A stretch of DNA of 50,185 bases from Cyanobium sp. (GTDB lineage Bacteria > Cyanobacteriota > Cyanobacteriia > PCC-6307 > Cyanobiaceae), in assembly GCA_014191755.1 (NCBI GenBank), contig BJHE01000004.1, forward strand, positions 1 through 50,185. The letters are read 5' to 3'. The first letter of the stretch is position 1. Each line of letters opens with the position of its first letter. Under the pieces are notes generated by a model. The model was not told where the DNA came from and searched no databases. It saw nothing but the letters and a program-made list of their open reading frames with translations. This document shows positions 8,503 through 18,618 of this stretch, piece after piece. Position numbers and translations under genes: made by a program.

Positions 8503-10884
8503 ATGCCCGCGCTGGTGGTTTCCTCCCCTGCCTATTCGGTGCCCGAAGCGTTGCGCAAGGAAGGGCTCAGCCAGACTGATTACGACGAGATCGTGCGAAG
8601 GCTGGGCCGGGCTCCGAACCGGGCCGAGCTCGGCATGTTCGGCGTGATGTGGTCGGAGCACTGCTGTTATCGAAACTCCCGCCCCCTGCTCAGCCAGTTC
8701 CCCACCAGCGGCCCCCGCATCCTGGTGGGCCCTGGCGAGAACGCCGGCGTGGTGGATTTGGGTGAGGGTCAGCGGCTGGCCTTCAAGATCGAGAGCCACA
8801 ACCATCCATCGGCCGTCGAGCCGTTTCAGGGGGCCGCCACCGGGGTGGGAGGCATCCTTCGGGACATCTTCACCATGGGCGCTCGGCCGATCGCCCTCCT
8901 CAACGCCTTGCGCTTCGGGCCCCTCGAAGAGTCCCGCAACGTCGGCCTGATGGAGGGGGTGGTGGCGGGCATCGCCCACTACGGCAACTGCGTGGGGGTT
9001 CCCACCGTGGGCGGTGAGGTGGCCTTTGATCCGAGCTACAGCGGCAATCCGCTTGTCAACGCCATGGCCCTCGGGCTGATGGAGACCGAGGAAATCGTCT
9101 GCGCCGGCGCCCGGGGCGTTGGCCATCCGGTGGTTTACGTGGGCAGCACCACCGGCCGTGACGGCATGGGAGGCGCCAGCTTCGCCAGCGCCGAACTCAC
9201 CGAGGCCTCCCTCGATGACCGGCCCGCTGTGCAGGTGGGGGATCCGTTTTTGGAGAAGGGGCTGATCGAGGCCTGTCTGGAGGCCTTCCAGAGCGGTGAT
9301 GTTGTGGCCGCTCAGGACATGGGCGCCGCCGGTCTCACCTGCAGCTGCTCGGAGATGGCCGCCAAGGGGGGGCTGGGCATCGAGCTTGACCTCGATCGCG
9401 TCCCGGCCCGGGAGGAGGGCATGACGCCCTACGAGTTTCTGCTCAGCGAATCCCAGGAGCGCATGCTCTTCGTGGTGAAACCAGGGCGCGAGGAGGTCCT
9501 GATGGCCCGTTTCCGGCGCTGGGGCCTTCAGGCCGCCGTGGTGGGCAGGGTGCTGGAGGAGAACGTGGTGCGGGTGCTGCAGCACGGCCAGGTGGCCGCC
9601 GAGGTGCCCGCTAGCGCCCTGGCCGAGGACACGCCGATCAACCACCACACCCTCTTGGCCGAACCACCCGCAGCGATTCAGGCCCACTGGCGCTGGAGTG
9701 AGGCCGAGCTTCCTCCCGCCGATCCCGCCGGCATTCAACTCCCCCAGGTCCATCTGGGCTGGGGGGAGGTGCTGCTGCGGCTCCTCGATGACCCCACGAT
9801 CGCCAGCAAGCGCTGGGTGTGGCGCCAGTACGACCACCAGGTCCAGGCGAACACAGTGGTGCCTCCGGGCGGCGCCGATGCGGCGGTGGTGCGGCTGCGC
9901 CCCCAGCAGGGGGAGGGATCGTTGGTGTCCTCGAGGCGCGGGGTGGCGGCGGTGGTGGATTGCCCCAACCGCTGGGTGGCCCTCGATCCCGAGCGGGGTG
10001 GCATGGCGGCGGTGGCCGAAGCCGCCCGCAATCTCAGCTGCGTCGGCGCCGAGCCCCTGGCTGTGACCGACAACCTCAACTTCCCCTCCCCCGATACCGA
10101 CACGGGCTACTGGCAGCTGGCCATGGCCTGCCGCGGCCTTTCAGCCGCCTGCCTGGCCCTCGCCACCCCGGTCACCGGCGGCAATGTGTCCCTCTACAAC
10201 GAGACTCGCCTGCCGGATGGAACCATGCAGCCCATCCATCCCACCCCGGTGGTGGGCATGGTGGGCCTGGTTCATGACCTGGCCCATGTCACCGGGTTGG
10301 CCTGGCGGCAAGCGGGCGATGCGATCTGGCTGCTCGGTGTTCCGCCGGAGGCTGGCGGTTCACCGGTTGATGGGCGGGTGGGTCTGGCTGCCAGCAGCTA
10401 TCTGCAGGTGATCCACGCCGCGCTCACGGGCCGGCCTCCGTTGGTGGATCTCGACTTGGAGGTGGCGGTGCAGGCCTTGGTGCGGGAAGCGATCGCCGCT
10501 GGCTTGGTGGCCTCCGCCCATGATCTTTCCGATGGCGGTCTGGCTGTAGCGGCGGCGGAGGCCTGCATCGCTTCTGGACTGGGGGCTCACCTGGAGCTAC
10601 CGGCCGGCGGGGCCCGCCTGGATCGGCTTCTTTTCGCTGAGGGCGGTGCCCGGGTGCTGGTCAGTGTGTCGCCTGCGGCCAATGCGGCCTGGCAGGAGCT
10701 GCTGGCCGCTGCCGGTTCCGCCGTTCCGGCCACGCGCTTGGGGGTGGTCCAGCCCGAGCCCACCTTCATCGTGGCGCAGGCCGGCGAGGTTCTGCTGAAG
10801 CAGCCCCTGGTCTTGCTGCAGGAGCGGTTCGAGGGGGCCATTCCCCGCCGGTTGCGGCAAGCGGCACCTCCTCCCGAAAGATGA
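8503..10884 (+). CDS. purL: phosphoribosylformylglycinamidine synthase subunit PurL
   Basis: PurL is the synthetase subunit of FGAM synthase. With PurS and the PurQ glutaminase it converts FGAR to FGAM using ATP and glutamine-derived ammonia, step four of purine synthesis. At 793 residues it is the small PurL type, not the fused 1,300-residue form. Hallmarks are [17 protein letters not shown] near residue 48, [25 protein letters not shown] near 95, the [12 protein letters not shown] loop near 268, DNLNFPSPD in the second half, and [13 protein letters not shown] near the end. ATG 8503 gives [23 protein letters not shown]. It is followed 22 bp later by purF, the usual picocyanobacterial pair. 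Confidence 0.97.
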   Translation: MPALVVSSPAYSVPEALRKEGLSQTDYDEIVRRLGRAPNRAELGMFGVMWSEHCCYRNSRPLLSQFPTSGPRILVGPGENAGVVDLGEGQRLAFKIESHNHPSAVEPFQGAATGVGGILRDIFTMGARPIALLNALRFGPLEESRNVGLMEGVVAGIAHYGNCVGVPTVGGEVAFDPSYSGNPLVNAMALGLMETEEIVCAGARGVGHPVVYVGSTTGRDGMGGASFASAELTEASLDDRPAVQVGDPFLEKGLIEACLEAFQSGDVVAAQDMGAAGLTCSCSEMAAKGGLGIELDLDRVPAREEGMTPYEFLLSESQERMLFVVKPGREEVLMARFRRWGLQAAVVGRVLEENVVRVLQHGQVAAEVPASALAEDTPINHHTLLAEPPAAIQAHWRWSEAELPPADPAGIQLPQVHLGWGEVLLRLLDDPTIASKRWVWRQYDHQVQANTVVPPGGADAAVVRLRPQQGEGSLVSSRRGVAAVVDCPNRWVALDPERGGMAAVAEAARNLSCVGAEPLAVTDNLNFPSPDTDTGYWQLAMACRGLSAACLALATPVTGGNVSLYNETRLPDGTMQPIHPTPVVGMVGLVHDLAHVTGLAWRQAGDAIWLLGVPPEAGGSPVDGRVGLAASSYLQVIHAALTGRPPLVDLDLEVAVQALVREAIAAGLVASAHDLSDGGLAVAAAEACIASGLGAHLELPAGGARLDRLLFAEGGARVLVSVSPAANAAWQELLAAAGSAVPATRLGVVQPEPTFIVAQAGEVLLKQPLVLLQERFEGAIPRRLRQAAPPPER

Positions 10885-10906
10885 TGCGGCAGGATGGCCC
10901 TTCGGT

Positions 10907-12466
10907 GTGCCGGCGAGTTCCGTGACCAGTTCCGACCCCGACTCTTCCGGCTCGCCCGCTGCCGTGCCGTTCTCGCCCAGTTCCACTCAGGAACAGTGCG
11001 GCGTTGAAGCGAAGGCCGAGCGGCCTGACAAGCCGGAGGAGGCCTGTGGCGTGTTCGCGGTGATGGCGCCCCAGCAGGCGGTGGCGAACCTCACCTACTT
11101 CGGTCTGTATGCCTTGCAGCACCGCGGCCAGGAATCGGCCGGTATCGCCGTGTTCGATGGCTCCCATGTGCGGCTCCACAAGGACATGGGGCTGGTGAGC
11201 CAGGTGTTCGACCAGGACGTGCTCGAGCGCATGCCCGGTGAATTGGCGATTGGCCACAACCGCTATTCCACCACCGGCAGCAGCAAGGTCTGCAATGCCC
11301 AGCCCGTGGTGTTGATGACCCGCCTCGGTGCCTTCGCCTTAGCCCACAACGGCAATCTGGTTAACGCGGCTGAGCTGAGGGAGTCGCTTAGCCATCTCGC
11401 CGGCGAGTTCACCTCCACCACCGATTCGGAACTCATCGCCTTTGCCCTCCAGCAGGCGGTGGATGGCGGCCAGAGTTGGAATGCCGCCATTCGCAGCGCC
11501 GCCGCCCGCTGTCGCGGGGCTTTCAGCTTGGTGATCGGCACATCGGAGGGTCTGTTCGCCCTGCGGGATGGCCATGGCATCCGCCCCCTGGTGTTCGGTC
11601 TGATCGGGGAACCCGAGCAGGCCCAATGGGTGGTGAGCAGTGAATCCTGTGGCCTCGACATCATCGGTGCCCGCTACAGCGACGATGTGCAGCCCGGTGA
11701 ATTGATCCATTTCCTGATGGGGGATCCGATTCCACAACGGCAGCGGTGGATTGAAGAACCGGCCAAGTTGTGTGTGTTCGAGATGATTTACTTTGCCAGG
11801 CCTGATAGCCGTTTCTTTGGCGAATCTCTCTATAGCTACCGGGTTCGAATCGGTGAGGTGCTAGCCCGTGAAAATCCCGTGGATGCCGATCTCGTAATTG
11901 GTGTTCCCGATTCCGGAATTCCGGCGGCGATTGGCTATTCCCAGGCCAGCGGCATCCCCTTTGCCGATGGATTGATCAAGAACCGCTATGTGGGTCGTAC
12001 CTTCATCCAGCCCACCCAGGCGATGCGGGAGGCTGGCATCCGGGTGAAGCTCAACCCGTTGCCGGATGTGCTCGCCGGTAAACGGGTGGTTGTGATCGAT
12101 GATTCGATCGTGCGCGGCACCACCAGCCGCAAGCTGGTGCAGGCCTTGCGGGATGCCGGCGCCACCGCCGTGCACATGCGGATCAGCTCGCCGCCGGTGA
12201 CCCACCCCTGCTTCTACGGCATCGACACCGACACCCAGGATCATCTGATTGCCGCTCGCCTCACCCTGGCCGAAATCGAGCAGCACCTCGGCGTCGACTC
12301 CTTGGCCTATCTGAGCAAGACGGGCATGGTGGAGGCCGCCCGCAGCGATTCGGGCCAGTTCTGCACGGCCTGTTTCGATGGCGCCTATCCGATCCCCATG
12401 GATGAGGAGGTTCGGCGCTCGAAGTTGATGCTTGAGCCGGCTGGTCTGGCAGCTGCTTGCAGCTGA
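10907..12466 (+). CDS. purF: amidophosphoribosyltransferase
   Basis: PurF catalyses the committed step of purine synthesis, making phosphoribosylamine from PRPP and glutamine. The N-terminal nucleophile is the cysteine in EEACGVFAV (Cys47 from this start), exposed after removal of a propeptide, as in the Bacillus-type enzyme; LQHRGQESAGI follows. The PRPP-binding loop VVVIDDSIVRGTTS lies near residue 395. Cysteines including FCTAC near the C terminus suggest the Fe-S-containing class. GTG 10907 gives a long, Ser/Pro-rich 46-residue leader, so the true start may be internal, for example nearer PDKPEEACG. Downstream, 254 bp separate it from the GH105-like gene. Confidence 0.96.
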   Translation: MPASSVTSSDPDSSGSPAAVPFSPSSTQEQCGVEAKAERPDKPEEACGVFAVMAPQQAVANLTYFGLYALQHRGQESAGIAVFDGSHVRLHKDMGLVSQVFDQDVLERMPGELAIGHNRYSTTGSSKVCNAQPVVLMTRLGAFALAHNGNLVNAAELRESLSHLAGEFTSTTDSELIAFALQQAVDGGQSWNAAIRSAAARCRGAFSLVIGTSEGLFALRDGHGIRPLVFGLIGEPEQAQWVVSSESCGLDIIGARYSDDVQPGELIHFLMGDPIPQRQRWIEEPAKLCVFEMIYFARPDSRFFGESLYSYRVRIGEVLARENPVDADLVIGVPDSGIPAAIGYSQASGIPFADGLIKNRYVGRTFIQPTQAMREAGIRVKLNPLPDVLAGKRVVVIDDSIVRGTTSRKLVQALRDAGATAVHMRISSPPVTHPCFYGIDTDTQDHLIAARLTLAEIEQHLGVDSLAYLSKTGMVEAARSDSGQFCTACFDGAYPIPMDEEVRRSKLMLEPAGLAAACS

Positions 12467-12720
12467 GTTGCGGCCACGCTGCCCCGATTCCTTAGGCTGA
12501 ACGACCCCACGCATCTAAATCATTGGTAGGTTATTTCGGCTGGATTGCCCAAACTCGACACGGCGCGGCTGGTAGCGATTGCGGGGTCAGGATTTTGATC
12601 CGGTTGTGCCGAAGCGAAGCGATGACCATGCTGCCCCGCAGGATCAGCCTTCTTTATCGGCCTGAATACTGATCAAATCTATTGCGATGCAGTCATTCTG
12701 CCCGTTCTCAGGAGGTCCTA
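12467..12720. promoter_or_regulatory. intergenic region before GH105-like gene, with inverted repeat and strong RBS
   Basis: There is no gene in these 254 bp. The distal part has an imperfect palindromic arrangement GATCAG ... CTGATC (about 12645-12676) with GCC/GGC inside. A full AGGAGG Shine-Dalgarno sits 5 nt ahead of the ATG at 12721. The start of this region should contain the end of the purF transcript, but I see no hairpin with a T-run. Confidence 0.35.
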
Positions 12721-14142
12721 ATGATCCTTAGTAAAAGTCCCAACCCTTCGGTCGTCGTCGTTCTAGGGCTGATGGCACCTTTGGCTTTGGGGGCCTGCAG
12801 CGGCGGAACCGATCAGCCAGCTGAGTGGCGTCTGCGTTCGTTCGGGCGTCCCGCCCAGGCTGGAGAGACCCCATTGACATTTCGCACTCGCAGGGCGATG
12901 GAGCAGATCGTTCAGGCGCAGCTCCGTCAACCGATCCTTCGAAGACGCTGGACAGTAGCCTGGCAACGACTGCCTCTCGTGCGACGGTTCCAAAGGAATC
13001 CAGTCGATCTCCAGGATTGGAGCTATGGCTACCTCTATCAGGGTTTGATCGCTTTCGCCAAACGCAGCGGTGAGGCTGCCCCGGCGGATTTGGTGGCGGC
13101 TATCGGCCGCGAGAACGGCTGGGAGATCGGAGAAGCCCCCTGGCGATCCTTCGACCATCCCGATGATTTTGCCGTCGGCGACGCTTATGTGGCTTTGGAG
13201 CCGATCCGGCCCGAAAAGGCAATGCTGGATCCCCTGCGCCGCCGTGTCGGGCGTGTGATCGCCGCCGGTCAACCGACCCAGCCTTGGTGGATCGATGCAA
13301 TTGCCATGGCGCCCCCCGCCTGGGTGGCCCTCGCCTGTCGCGATTCGGAGCCGGCCCTGCTGCGGCTGGCGGCGGTCAGAAGTCTGGAGACCGCCCGATT
13401 TCTCTATAGCCCCGGCGAGCGGCTCTTCTTCCGCGATCAGCACGCCAGGCAGCGTGCCCTCGAGGGGAAGGGTCCGCCATTGTTCTGGGGGCGCGGCAAT
13501 GGCTGGGCCGTTGCGGGCCTGGCCAGGATTCTGGAGGCCCTACCGGCTGACGACCCATCCCGCCAACCCTTGGAGCGTCACTACAGAGAGACCCTGGAGT
13601 CCCTGATGGGTCGCCGCAACCGCGATGGGCAGCTGCCATCAGATCTGAGCGATCCAGCAGTCGGCGGAGAGACCACGGCCACGGCTCTTCTGGTGTTTGC
13701 CGGAGCTCGTGGCATCAACGCTGGCTTTCTCGATCGCGGCCGCTGGCAGGAGGCAATTCTCCATTCCTGGGATCGGCTTTTAGCCCGGGTGAGGCCTTCC
13801 GGTGAGCTGATTGATGTGCAGCCTATGGCGAGCGGGCCGGGCCCCACCCTGCCCCGTTCGCTCTCTCCGTTCGCCGCGGGCCTTGTTCTCCTGGCCGGGG
13901 AGGAAGTGATCCGGATGTTTTCCCCGCGTTTGCCGCCAGCAAAGACCGATTCGGGCTGTTGCTCCCTTCGGACGGGTTGTACCAGGCAGTTTTCAACCCT
14001 GGGGCGAGCCCGATTGGGCCCCCCTCAGACCCCAAAGGCCCCATGGGTGGTTCCATTCCTCTTGAATGCGCCCGTTGAACATCACCGTGATGGTCCTTCC
14101 CGTCCCGAAACGGGAGGGGGGAGCTGGCAGGATCGCGGCTAG
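12721..14142 (+). CDS. GH105/GH88-like unsaturated glycuronyl hydrolase lipoprotein
   Basis: A 473-residue lipoprotein. Residues 1-25 form a lipoprotein signal ending in the lipobox LGAC (Cys26), so it should be anchored to a membrane outside the cytoplasm. The body resembles glycoside hydrolase families 105/88, alpha/alpha-barrel enzymes that hydrate and cleave unsaturated uronic acid from oligosaccharides made by polysaccharide lyases. Visible family features are WWIDAIAMAPP (candidate catalytic Asp192), FWGRGNGWAVAG, ETTATALLVFAG, and a C-terminal GPGPT ... AAGLVLLAGEEV. After about residue 402 a 70-residue Pro/Gly-rich tail follows that is not like the family and may be read-through of a lost stop codon. 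The start is ATG 12721 (AGGAGG RBS), not the upstream in-frame codons. It interrupts the usual purF-parC adjacency. Function beyond the family is unknown. Confidence 0.75.
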   Translation: MILSKSPNPSVVVVLGLMAPLALGACSGGTDQPAEWRLRSFGRPAQAGETPLTFRTRRAMEQIVQAQLRQPILRRRWTVAWQRLPLVRRFQRNPVDLQDWSYGYLYQGLIAFAKRSGEAAPADLVAAIGRENGWEIGEAPWRSFDHPDDFAVGDAYVALEPIRPEKAMLDPLRRRVGRVIAAGQPTQPWWIDAIAMAPPAWVALACRDSEPALLRLAAVRSLETARFLYSPGERLFFRDQHARQRALEGKGPPLFWGRGNGWAVAGLARILEALPADDPSRQPLERHYRETLESLMGRRNRDGQLPSDLSDPAVGGETTATALLVFAGARGINAGFLDRGRWQEAILHSWDRLLARVRPSGELIDVQPMASGPGPTLPRSLSPFAAGLVLLAGEEVIRMFSPRLPPAKTDSGCCSLRTGCTRQFSTLGRARLGPPQTPKAPWVVPFLLNAPVEHHRDGPSRPETGGGSWQDRG

Positions 14143-14161
14143 CCCTTGCGATTACAGCTCT

Positions 14162-14983
14162 TCAGGGAACCGCTCGTGCTGCGCTGACTAGCCCCCTGCT
14201 GAGGCCTGAACTGCGGTCCACCGTTCGCAGGGCGGCCCAGAGGGCCTCTGTTGACACCCAGACCGCCGGGTAGCGGTAACGGGCCACATCGAGGATCAAC
14301 ACGCGATCCTTGCGGGGGTCGTAGGCGGCTAGGGGAGAGATGTGGCCGCCACCCTTCTGGCCCAGGGCGGAGCGGTCGTAGTTCGCCAGCAGGCGGTCGC
14401 CAGGATCGGCGAGGTTGAGCCGTAACAGAAGGCGCAGCTGTGGCAGGGTCAGCCGATCGCCGTGGTATCTGTTCACCCGCAGTCCCTGCGAGGCCAGCAG
14501 CCCATCAAGTTGCTCAAGGGTCATGCCCTCGCGGGCCACCACGGCGGCGTTGACAAAGCGCTGGCTGGCCGTGGCCTCGAACAAGTTGGTCTGGGTCCAG
14601 AAGCGGTAGCTGCCGTAGCCGGCGGCTTGCGGCGCTGGCTGGCCCAGGCTGTTGAGCACCATCACGGCGCTAGCGGCACCACAGAAGGCCAGGTTGGCCT
14701 GGGTCTCGAACCACTGGGCAAGGCTCGGCTCATCGGCGCGCAGGGTCCCCGCCCGGGTCAGCAGCGCCTGGCCCGCCGCCGAGGTCAACGGGATCAGGGC
14801 TGGCGCCTGCGCCGGGCGGACGCTGTTGGAGGGGCGTGCTCCCGCCCCTCTCACGACCGAGGCCGCGGCCAGACTCAGCAGCAGCCCCAGGCTGCTCAGG
14901 CCCGCAGCACCCCAGCGGCGGCCCCGGGCGCTCTTCCACAGTGGGGTCTTGTCGTTGCGGTCCTGCTGCCGGGCCTCAGCCAT
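14162..14983 (-). CDS. phytochelatin-synthase-like cysteine protease, exported
   Basis: A 273-residue protein of the phytochelatin synthase family (papain fold). Bacterial short forms mostly cleave glutathione to gamma-Glu-Cys and make little phytochelatin. The triad is readable: Cys101 in [19 protein letters not shown], His214 in [12 protein letters not shown], and Asp232 in [14 protein letters not shown] hydrophobic segment at residues 25-45 after a basic N terminus (KSARGRRW) suggests a signal peptide or anchor, placing it outside the cytoplasm. The gene begins inside the end of the topoisomerase gene (8-bp overlap, ATG and TGA interleaved), so the two should be translationally coupled. 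Its 3' end faces the GH105-like gene 19 bp away. All catalytic residues are present, so it is probably active. Confidence 0.9.
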   Translation of the reverse strand: MAEARQQDRNDKTPLWKSARGRRWGAAGLSSLGLLLSLAAASVVRGAGARPSNSVRPAQAPALIPLTSAAGQALLTRAGTLRADEPSLAQWFETQANLAFCGAASAVMVLNSLGQPAPQAAGYGSYRFWTQTNLFEATASQRFVNAAVVAREGMTLEQLDGLLASQGLRVNRYHGDRLTLPQLRLLLRLNLADPGDRLLANYDRSALGQKGGGHISPLAAYDPRKDRVLILDVARYRYPAVWVSTEALWAALRTVDRSSGLSRGLVSAARAVP

Positions 14984-17477
14984 TGAGGGGAACCAGTTGC
15001 CGGATCGTGGCCCCAGCCGGCAGCCCGAGGTCGCTGCCGGAGCCTCCGCTGTCCTCCAGAGCCAGCTCCTGGTGGTTGAGGCGCAGGTTGCGCTCGGCTC
15101 CTGCGGCTGCCACCATCACGCCGACCAGGGGTCCGGTGTCCGCTTGCAGATCCACCAGCCTGTCCCCACGATCCAGGAAGCGCAGGCCGATCTGGCCCAG
15201 GTCGCCCCGTTGGCAGAGCCGCAGTTCCGCCACGGCGAGCCGTTTGATCCTTCCAAGGGCGGTGGCGAGCAGCACCGAGCCGCCGGGTGCCACGCAGGTG
15301 GCTCCCACCACCGTTTCGCCGGGCAGCAGCCGCAGCAGCACCGGACCCTGAGCGGTCCGCCCCATCACCGGCAGATTGGCGTCGTTCACGCTGAGCCGCA
15401 GCACCCGGCCCGTGCTGCTGGCCACCACCAGATCCCGGCCCGTGTCACAGGGCACCACCCGCTGCAGCTCCACCTCATCCCTGAGCTTGAGCACGCTGGT
15501 CGCCCGGCCTGAGAGCTCCAGGAAATCCTCGATCGGCAGCCGCTTGAAGCGACCATCGGTGCTCAGCAGCCCCAGGCTGCCGCTCGGTTGTTTCGGCAAG
15601 GCCATCACCTGCAATAGCCGCTCCCCCGCCAGGCCCTCGGGCAGGAACTTCTCCAGGCTTCCTGGCTGCTGACCGGCGAATTCCCAGCGCAGCAGCGCCA
15701 CCCGGCCGCTGGCGCTGAAGGCGAGCAGGGATGGTTCCTGGGCCACCGGCAGCAGCACCCGGGCCGGAGCGGGATGCTCACCTAGGTCGGCGGCTTCCTC
15801 TAGGTGCAGGCGGCCGAGCATTTGGGCCGTCACGATCCGCACCTGTCCATCCGCCTGGATCAGCAGGCGGCTGTCGCTGGGCAGGGCCTCGAAGGCCTGT
15901 TGCCGCTGCCGTTCGGTGTTGGGACGCACCGCCGCCGCCCGCTGGGCCACCAGGTCGTCGCCGCCTTCCACCAGCCGGGTGCGCCTCGGTGTGGCGTAGC
16001 GCTTTCTTAGCGCCTTGAGTTCACTTACCAGGGCATCGAGGAGGCTGACGCGGTCATCGAGCAGCAGTCGCAGACGGCTCCGTTCGGCCCGCAGGTCATC
16101 GCTTTCCTTGCGAAGGCTTTCCTGTTCCAGGCCCGTGAGCCGCCGCAGTGGCATGGCCAGCACGGCATCGGCCTGGCGTTCGCTGAGTTCGAGCCTGACC
16201 TGGAGTGCTGCTTTTGCGGCGGCCGCATCGGCGGCCGCGGTGATCATGGCGATCACCTCCTGCAGATGCGCCAGGGCCGTGATCAGGCCTTCCACCACCT
16301 CCAGGCGGTCCTCGCAGCGTTTGAGTGCGTGGCGGGTGCGCCGCAGCAGGGTGAGTTCGCGGTATTCGAGGAACTGCTGCAGTAGCTCGCGCAGGCTGAG
16401 TTGCTGGGGCTGGCCCTGCACCAAGGCCAGCATGATGGCGCCGAAGTTGCTCTGCAGGGCGGTGCGCCGCTGTAGGTCGGCCAGCACGGTCTCGGCGTTG
16501 GCGTCGCGGCGCACCTCCACCACCACCCGCATGCCTTCGCGGTCGCTTTCATCGCGGATGTCGGCGATGCCGCCGATCTTGCCCTCATTCACTTGCTCCG
16601 CAAGTTTTTCGATCCAGCCGGCCTTACTGAGTTGGTAGGGGAGTTCGGTGATCACCACGGCGCCGCGGCGGTGGCGGCCCTTGCCGGGTTGCACTTCCTC
16701 GATGTGGGCAACGCCCCGCATCGGGATGCTGCCCCGGCCGCTGAGATAGGTGTCGCGGATGCCGCTGCCGAGAAGCACCTCGCCACCGGTTGGGAAATCG
16801 GGACCGGGCACCAACTCCAGCAGCTTCTCATCGCTGAGTTCGGGTTTGCGGATCATGGCGATTAGGGCATCCACCACTTCGCCGAGGTTGTGGGGGGGGA
16901 TGTTGGTGGCCATGCCAACGGCGATGCCCGTGCAGCCATTGAGCAGCAGAAAGGGCAGTTGGGCCGGCAGCACTGTCGGTTCCTGTTGGGAGCCGTCGAA
17001 GTTGGGGGCGAAATCAACCGTGTCGTCCCCGATCTCATCAAGCATCGCCCCATGGGCGATCGGGGCCAGCCGGGTTTCCGTGTAGCGCATCGCCGCGGCT
17101 GGGTCGTCGTCCACGGAGCCGAAGTTGCCGTGGCCATCGAGGAGCGGATGGCGGCTGGAGAAGGTCTGCACCAACCGCACCAGGGCGTCGTAGACCGCCT
17201 GGTCGCCGTGGGGGTGGTACTTGCCGAGCACATCCCCCACCACCCGGGCGCATTTGCGGTAGGGGCGGTCTGGGGTGAGCCCCAGCTCATGCATCGCGAA
17301 CAGGATGCGGCGCTGCACGGGTTTGAGTCCATCCCGCACATCCGGCAGGGCCCGACCCACGATCACGCTCATGGCGTATTCGAGGTAGGAGCGCTGCATC
17401 TCCTGGTGCAGGGCGATAGGTTCGATCCTCCCTTCGCTCGGCTCCTCGCTGGCTGCTTCGGGGCGGTCCTCGGCCAT
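14976..17477 (-). CDS. type IIA topoisomerase subunit A, ParC/GyrA-like
   Basis: This is the DNA-cleaving subunit of a type II topoisomerase, working with a GyrB/ParE partner not in this window. In 833 residues the breakage-reunion domain shows [16 protein letters not shown] (45-60), [16 protein letters not shown], and the catalytic tyrosine Tyr132 in [13 protein letters not shown]-terminal beta-pinwheel with repeated ASxxGRVLRL-type blades follows from about 510. I see no GyrA box (QRRGGKG) in the C-terminal domain, favouring a ParC-like or second-copy GyrA role. Gln93 stands where E. coli GyrA has Ser83 in the quinolone-resistance region. ATG 17477 gives [10 protein letters not shown]. The genes queG, the TPR gene, this gene and the PCS-like gene run in the same direction and may form one unit. 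Confidence 0.92.
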   Translation of the reverse strand: MAEDRPEAASEEPSEGRIEPIALHQEMQRSYLEYAMSVIVGRALPDVRDGLKPVQRRILFAMHELGLTPDRPYRKCARVVGDVLGKYHPHGDQAVYDALVRLVQTFSSRHPLLDGHGNFGSVDDDPAAAMRYTETRLAPIAHGAMLDEIGDDTVDFAPNFDGSQQEPTVLPAQLPFLLLNGCTGIAVGMATNIPPHNLGEVVDALIAMIRKPELSDEKLLELVPGPDFPTGGEVLLGSGIRDTYLSGRGSIPMRGVAHIEEVQPGKGRHRRGAVVITELPYQLSKAGWIEKLAEQVNEGKIGGIADIRDESDREGMRVVVEVRRDANAETVLADLQRRTALQSNFGAIMLALVQGQPQQLSLRELLQQFLEYRELTLLRRTRHALKRCEDRLEVVEGLITALAHLQEVIAMITAAADAAAAKAALQVRLELSERQADAVLAMPLRRLTGLEQESLRKESDDLRAERSRLRLLLDDRVSLLDALVSELKALRKRYATPRRTRLVEGGDDLVAQRAAAVRPNTERQRQQAFEALPSDSRLLIQADGQVRIVTAQMLGRLHLEEAADLGEHPAPARVLLPVAQEPSLLAFSASGRVALLRWEFAGQQPGSLEKFLPEGLAGERLLQVMALPKQPSGSLGLLSTDGRFKRLPIEDFLELSGRATSVLKLRDEVELQRVVPCDTGRDLVVASSTGRVLRLSVNDANLPVMGRTAQGPVLLRLLPGETVVGATCVAPGGSVLLATALGRIKRLAVAELRLCQRGDLGQIGLRFLDRGDRLVDLQADTGPLVGVMVAAAGAERNLRLNHQELALEDSGGSGSDLGLPAGATIRQLVPLNG

Positions 17478-17558
17478 CCGGTGCTGGGTTCAGGGGCGGA
17501 AGACGGGGCTCAGCCTACAGATCGCGCCGGGGTTGCCTGGTGCGATCGCCGAACCGCC

Positions 17559-18503
17559 TCAGCGACCCTCCTCCGTTTTTTCTGCGGGAAGGGATGCATT
17601 GGCACTGGCTCGGTCCACGCTCGCCTTCAGTTCCGGCTGCGCCAGCAGGGCGCGGGTGGCGGCCCGCAGCCGTTCGCCCCAGAGCTGTTCCTTGCGGAAT
17701 CTGTCGAGCACGTAGTTGGGATCGTTGGCGAGGGCCTGACTGGCCAGACGGATCGCTTCGCTGCGGTTCGCTGTACCGCCCTTGAATTCCAGACCGACGG
17801 CCATGGCCAGGGTGGTTTCTGCGGCATCAGGTTTGATCTTGAGCACTTGGCGCCAACGTTGCAGGGCCTCGTCCTGGCGCCCCAGTTCGAACAGCACCAG
17901 GCCCTGGTTGTTGATCGCTTCCCAGAAGTCGGGACGGAGTTTCGAGGCCCGTTCAAAGGACGTCAGAGCTGAGCCCGTTTCGTTAAGCATGATTTGGGCG
18001 TTACCCAGATCGAAGTAGGCGCCGGAGTTGCGGGGATCAAGTTCGAGACCCTTGCGCAGCAGGGGCACGGCCCGGGTGGGATCGTTGTTGCGCAGGGCCA
18101 GCGACCCTTCCGCCAGCCAGATTCCAGCGTTGCCGGGTTCCAGCAGCTTGGCCCGCGCCAGGGCCTTCAGGGCCTGGTCGGGATGGTTGCTGCGCAACTC
18201 CGCTTCCGCCAGCAGGATCCAGCCCCGCGGGTCATTGGGAATCAGCCGCACGGTGAGGGCTGCCAGCCGGGCTGCATCCTCGGCCTGGCCCATTCGCAGC
18301 AGGCGGGCAGCTGCCTGGGCGATCCCCAGTCCAGCCGCTTTCATCTCCTTGGCGGGGGGCAGGTAGACGTAGGGAACCAGGGCCCGGGCAGGGTTGCCAA
18401 GCCCAATCACTCCCAGCCCCAAGGCTGCGCCCAGCAATGCCGGAGCCGCCAACTGGAGCGAACCCCCGAGGGGCCCTGGCTCAGCCTGGGGTGGTAGAGG
18501 CAT
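17559..18503 (-). CDS. TPR-repeat protein with N-terminal hydrophobic segment
   Basis: A 314-residue protein with tandem tetratricopeptide repeats (about residues 65-230), for example GWILLAEAELRSNHPDQALKAL, AYFDLGNAQIMLNETGSALTSFERA and AINNQGLVLFELGRQDEAL. TPRs mediate protein-protein contacts. Near the N terminus LLGAALGLGVIGLGNPARA looks like a signal peptide or membrane anchor, so it is probably thylakoid-lumenal or periplasmic. ATG 18503 is preferred. The frame stays open to a GTG at 18593, but those 30 extra codons lie in AT-rich DNA resembling a leader. It sits 81 bp upstream of the topoisomerase gene and is a conserved neighbour there. Partner unknown. Confidence 0.85.
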   Translation of the reverse strand: MPLPPQAEPGPLGGSLQLAAPALLGAALGLGVIGLGNPARALVPYVYLPPAKEMKAAGLGIAQAAARLLRMGQAEDAARLAALTVRLIPNDPRGWILLAEAELRSNHPDQALKALARAKLLEPGNAGIWLAEGSLALRNNDPTRAVPLLRKGLELDPRNSGAYFDLGNAQIMLNETGSALTSFERASKLRPDFWEAINNQGLVLFELGRQDEALQRWRQVLKIKPDAAETTLAMAVGLEFKGGTANRSEAIRLASQALANDPNYVLDRFRKEQLWGERLRAATRALLAQPELKASVDRASANASLPAEKTEEGR

Positions 18504-18618
18504 TCCAGCCAACTTTCCAGCCAGCTGTTTCGCAAAGCTTTTCGTTAACTTTTTAGCCAGCCGTTCGGCCCGGAATCCCCACCGCCTGCCCACGGATCAC
18601 CAACGAATACGTCCCAGC

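Noticed and set aside
11836..11850. tRNA-like GGTTCGAATC string
   Set aside because: It lies inside purF in conserved codons (SYRVRIGEVLA) and no cloverleaf can be drawn around it. No tRNA or rRNA gene was found.
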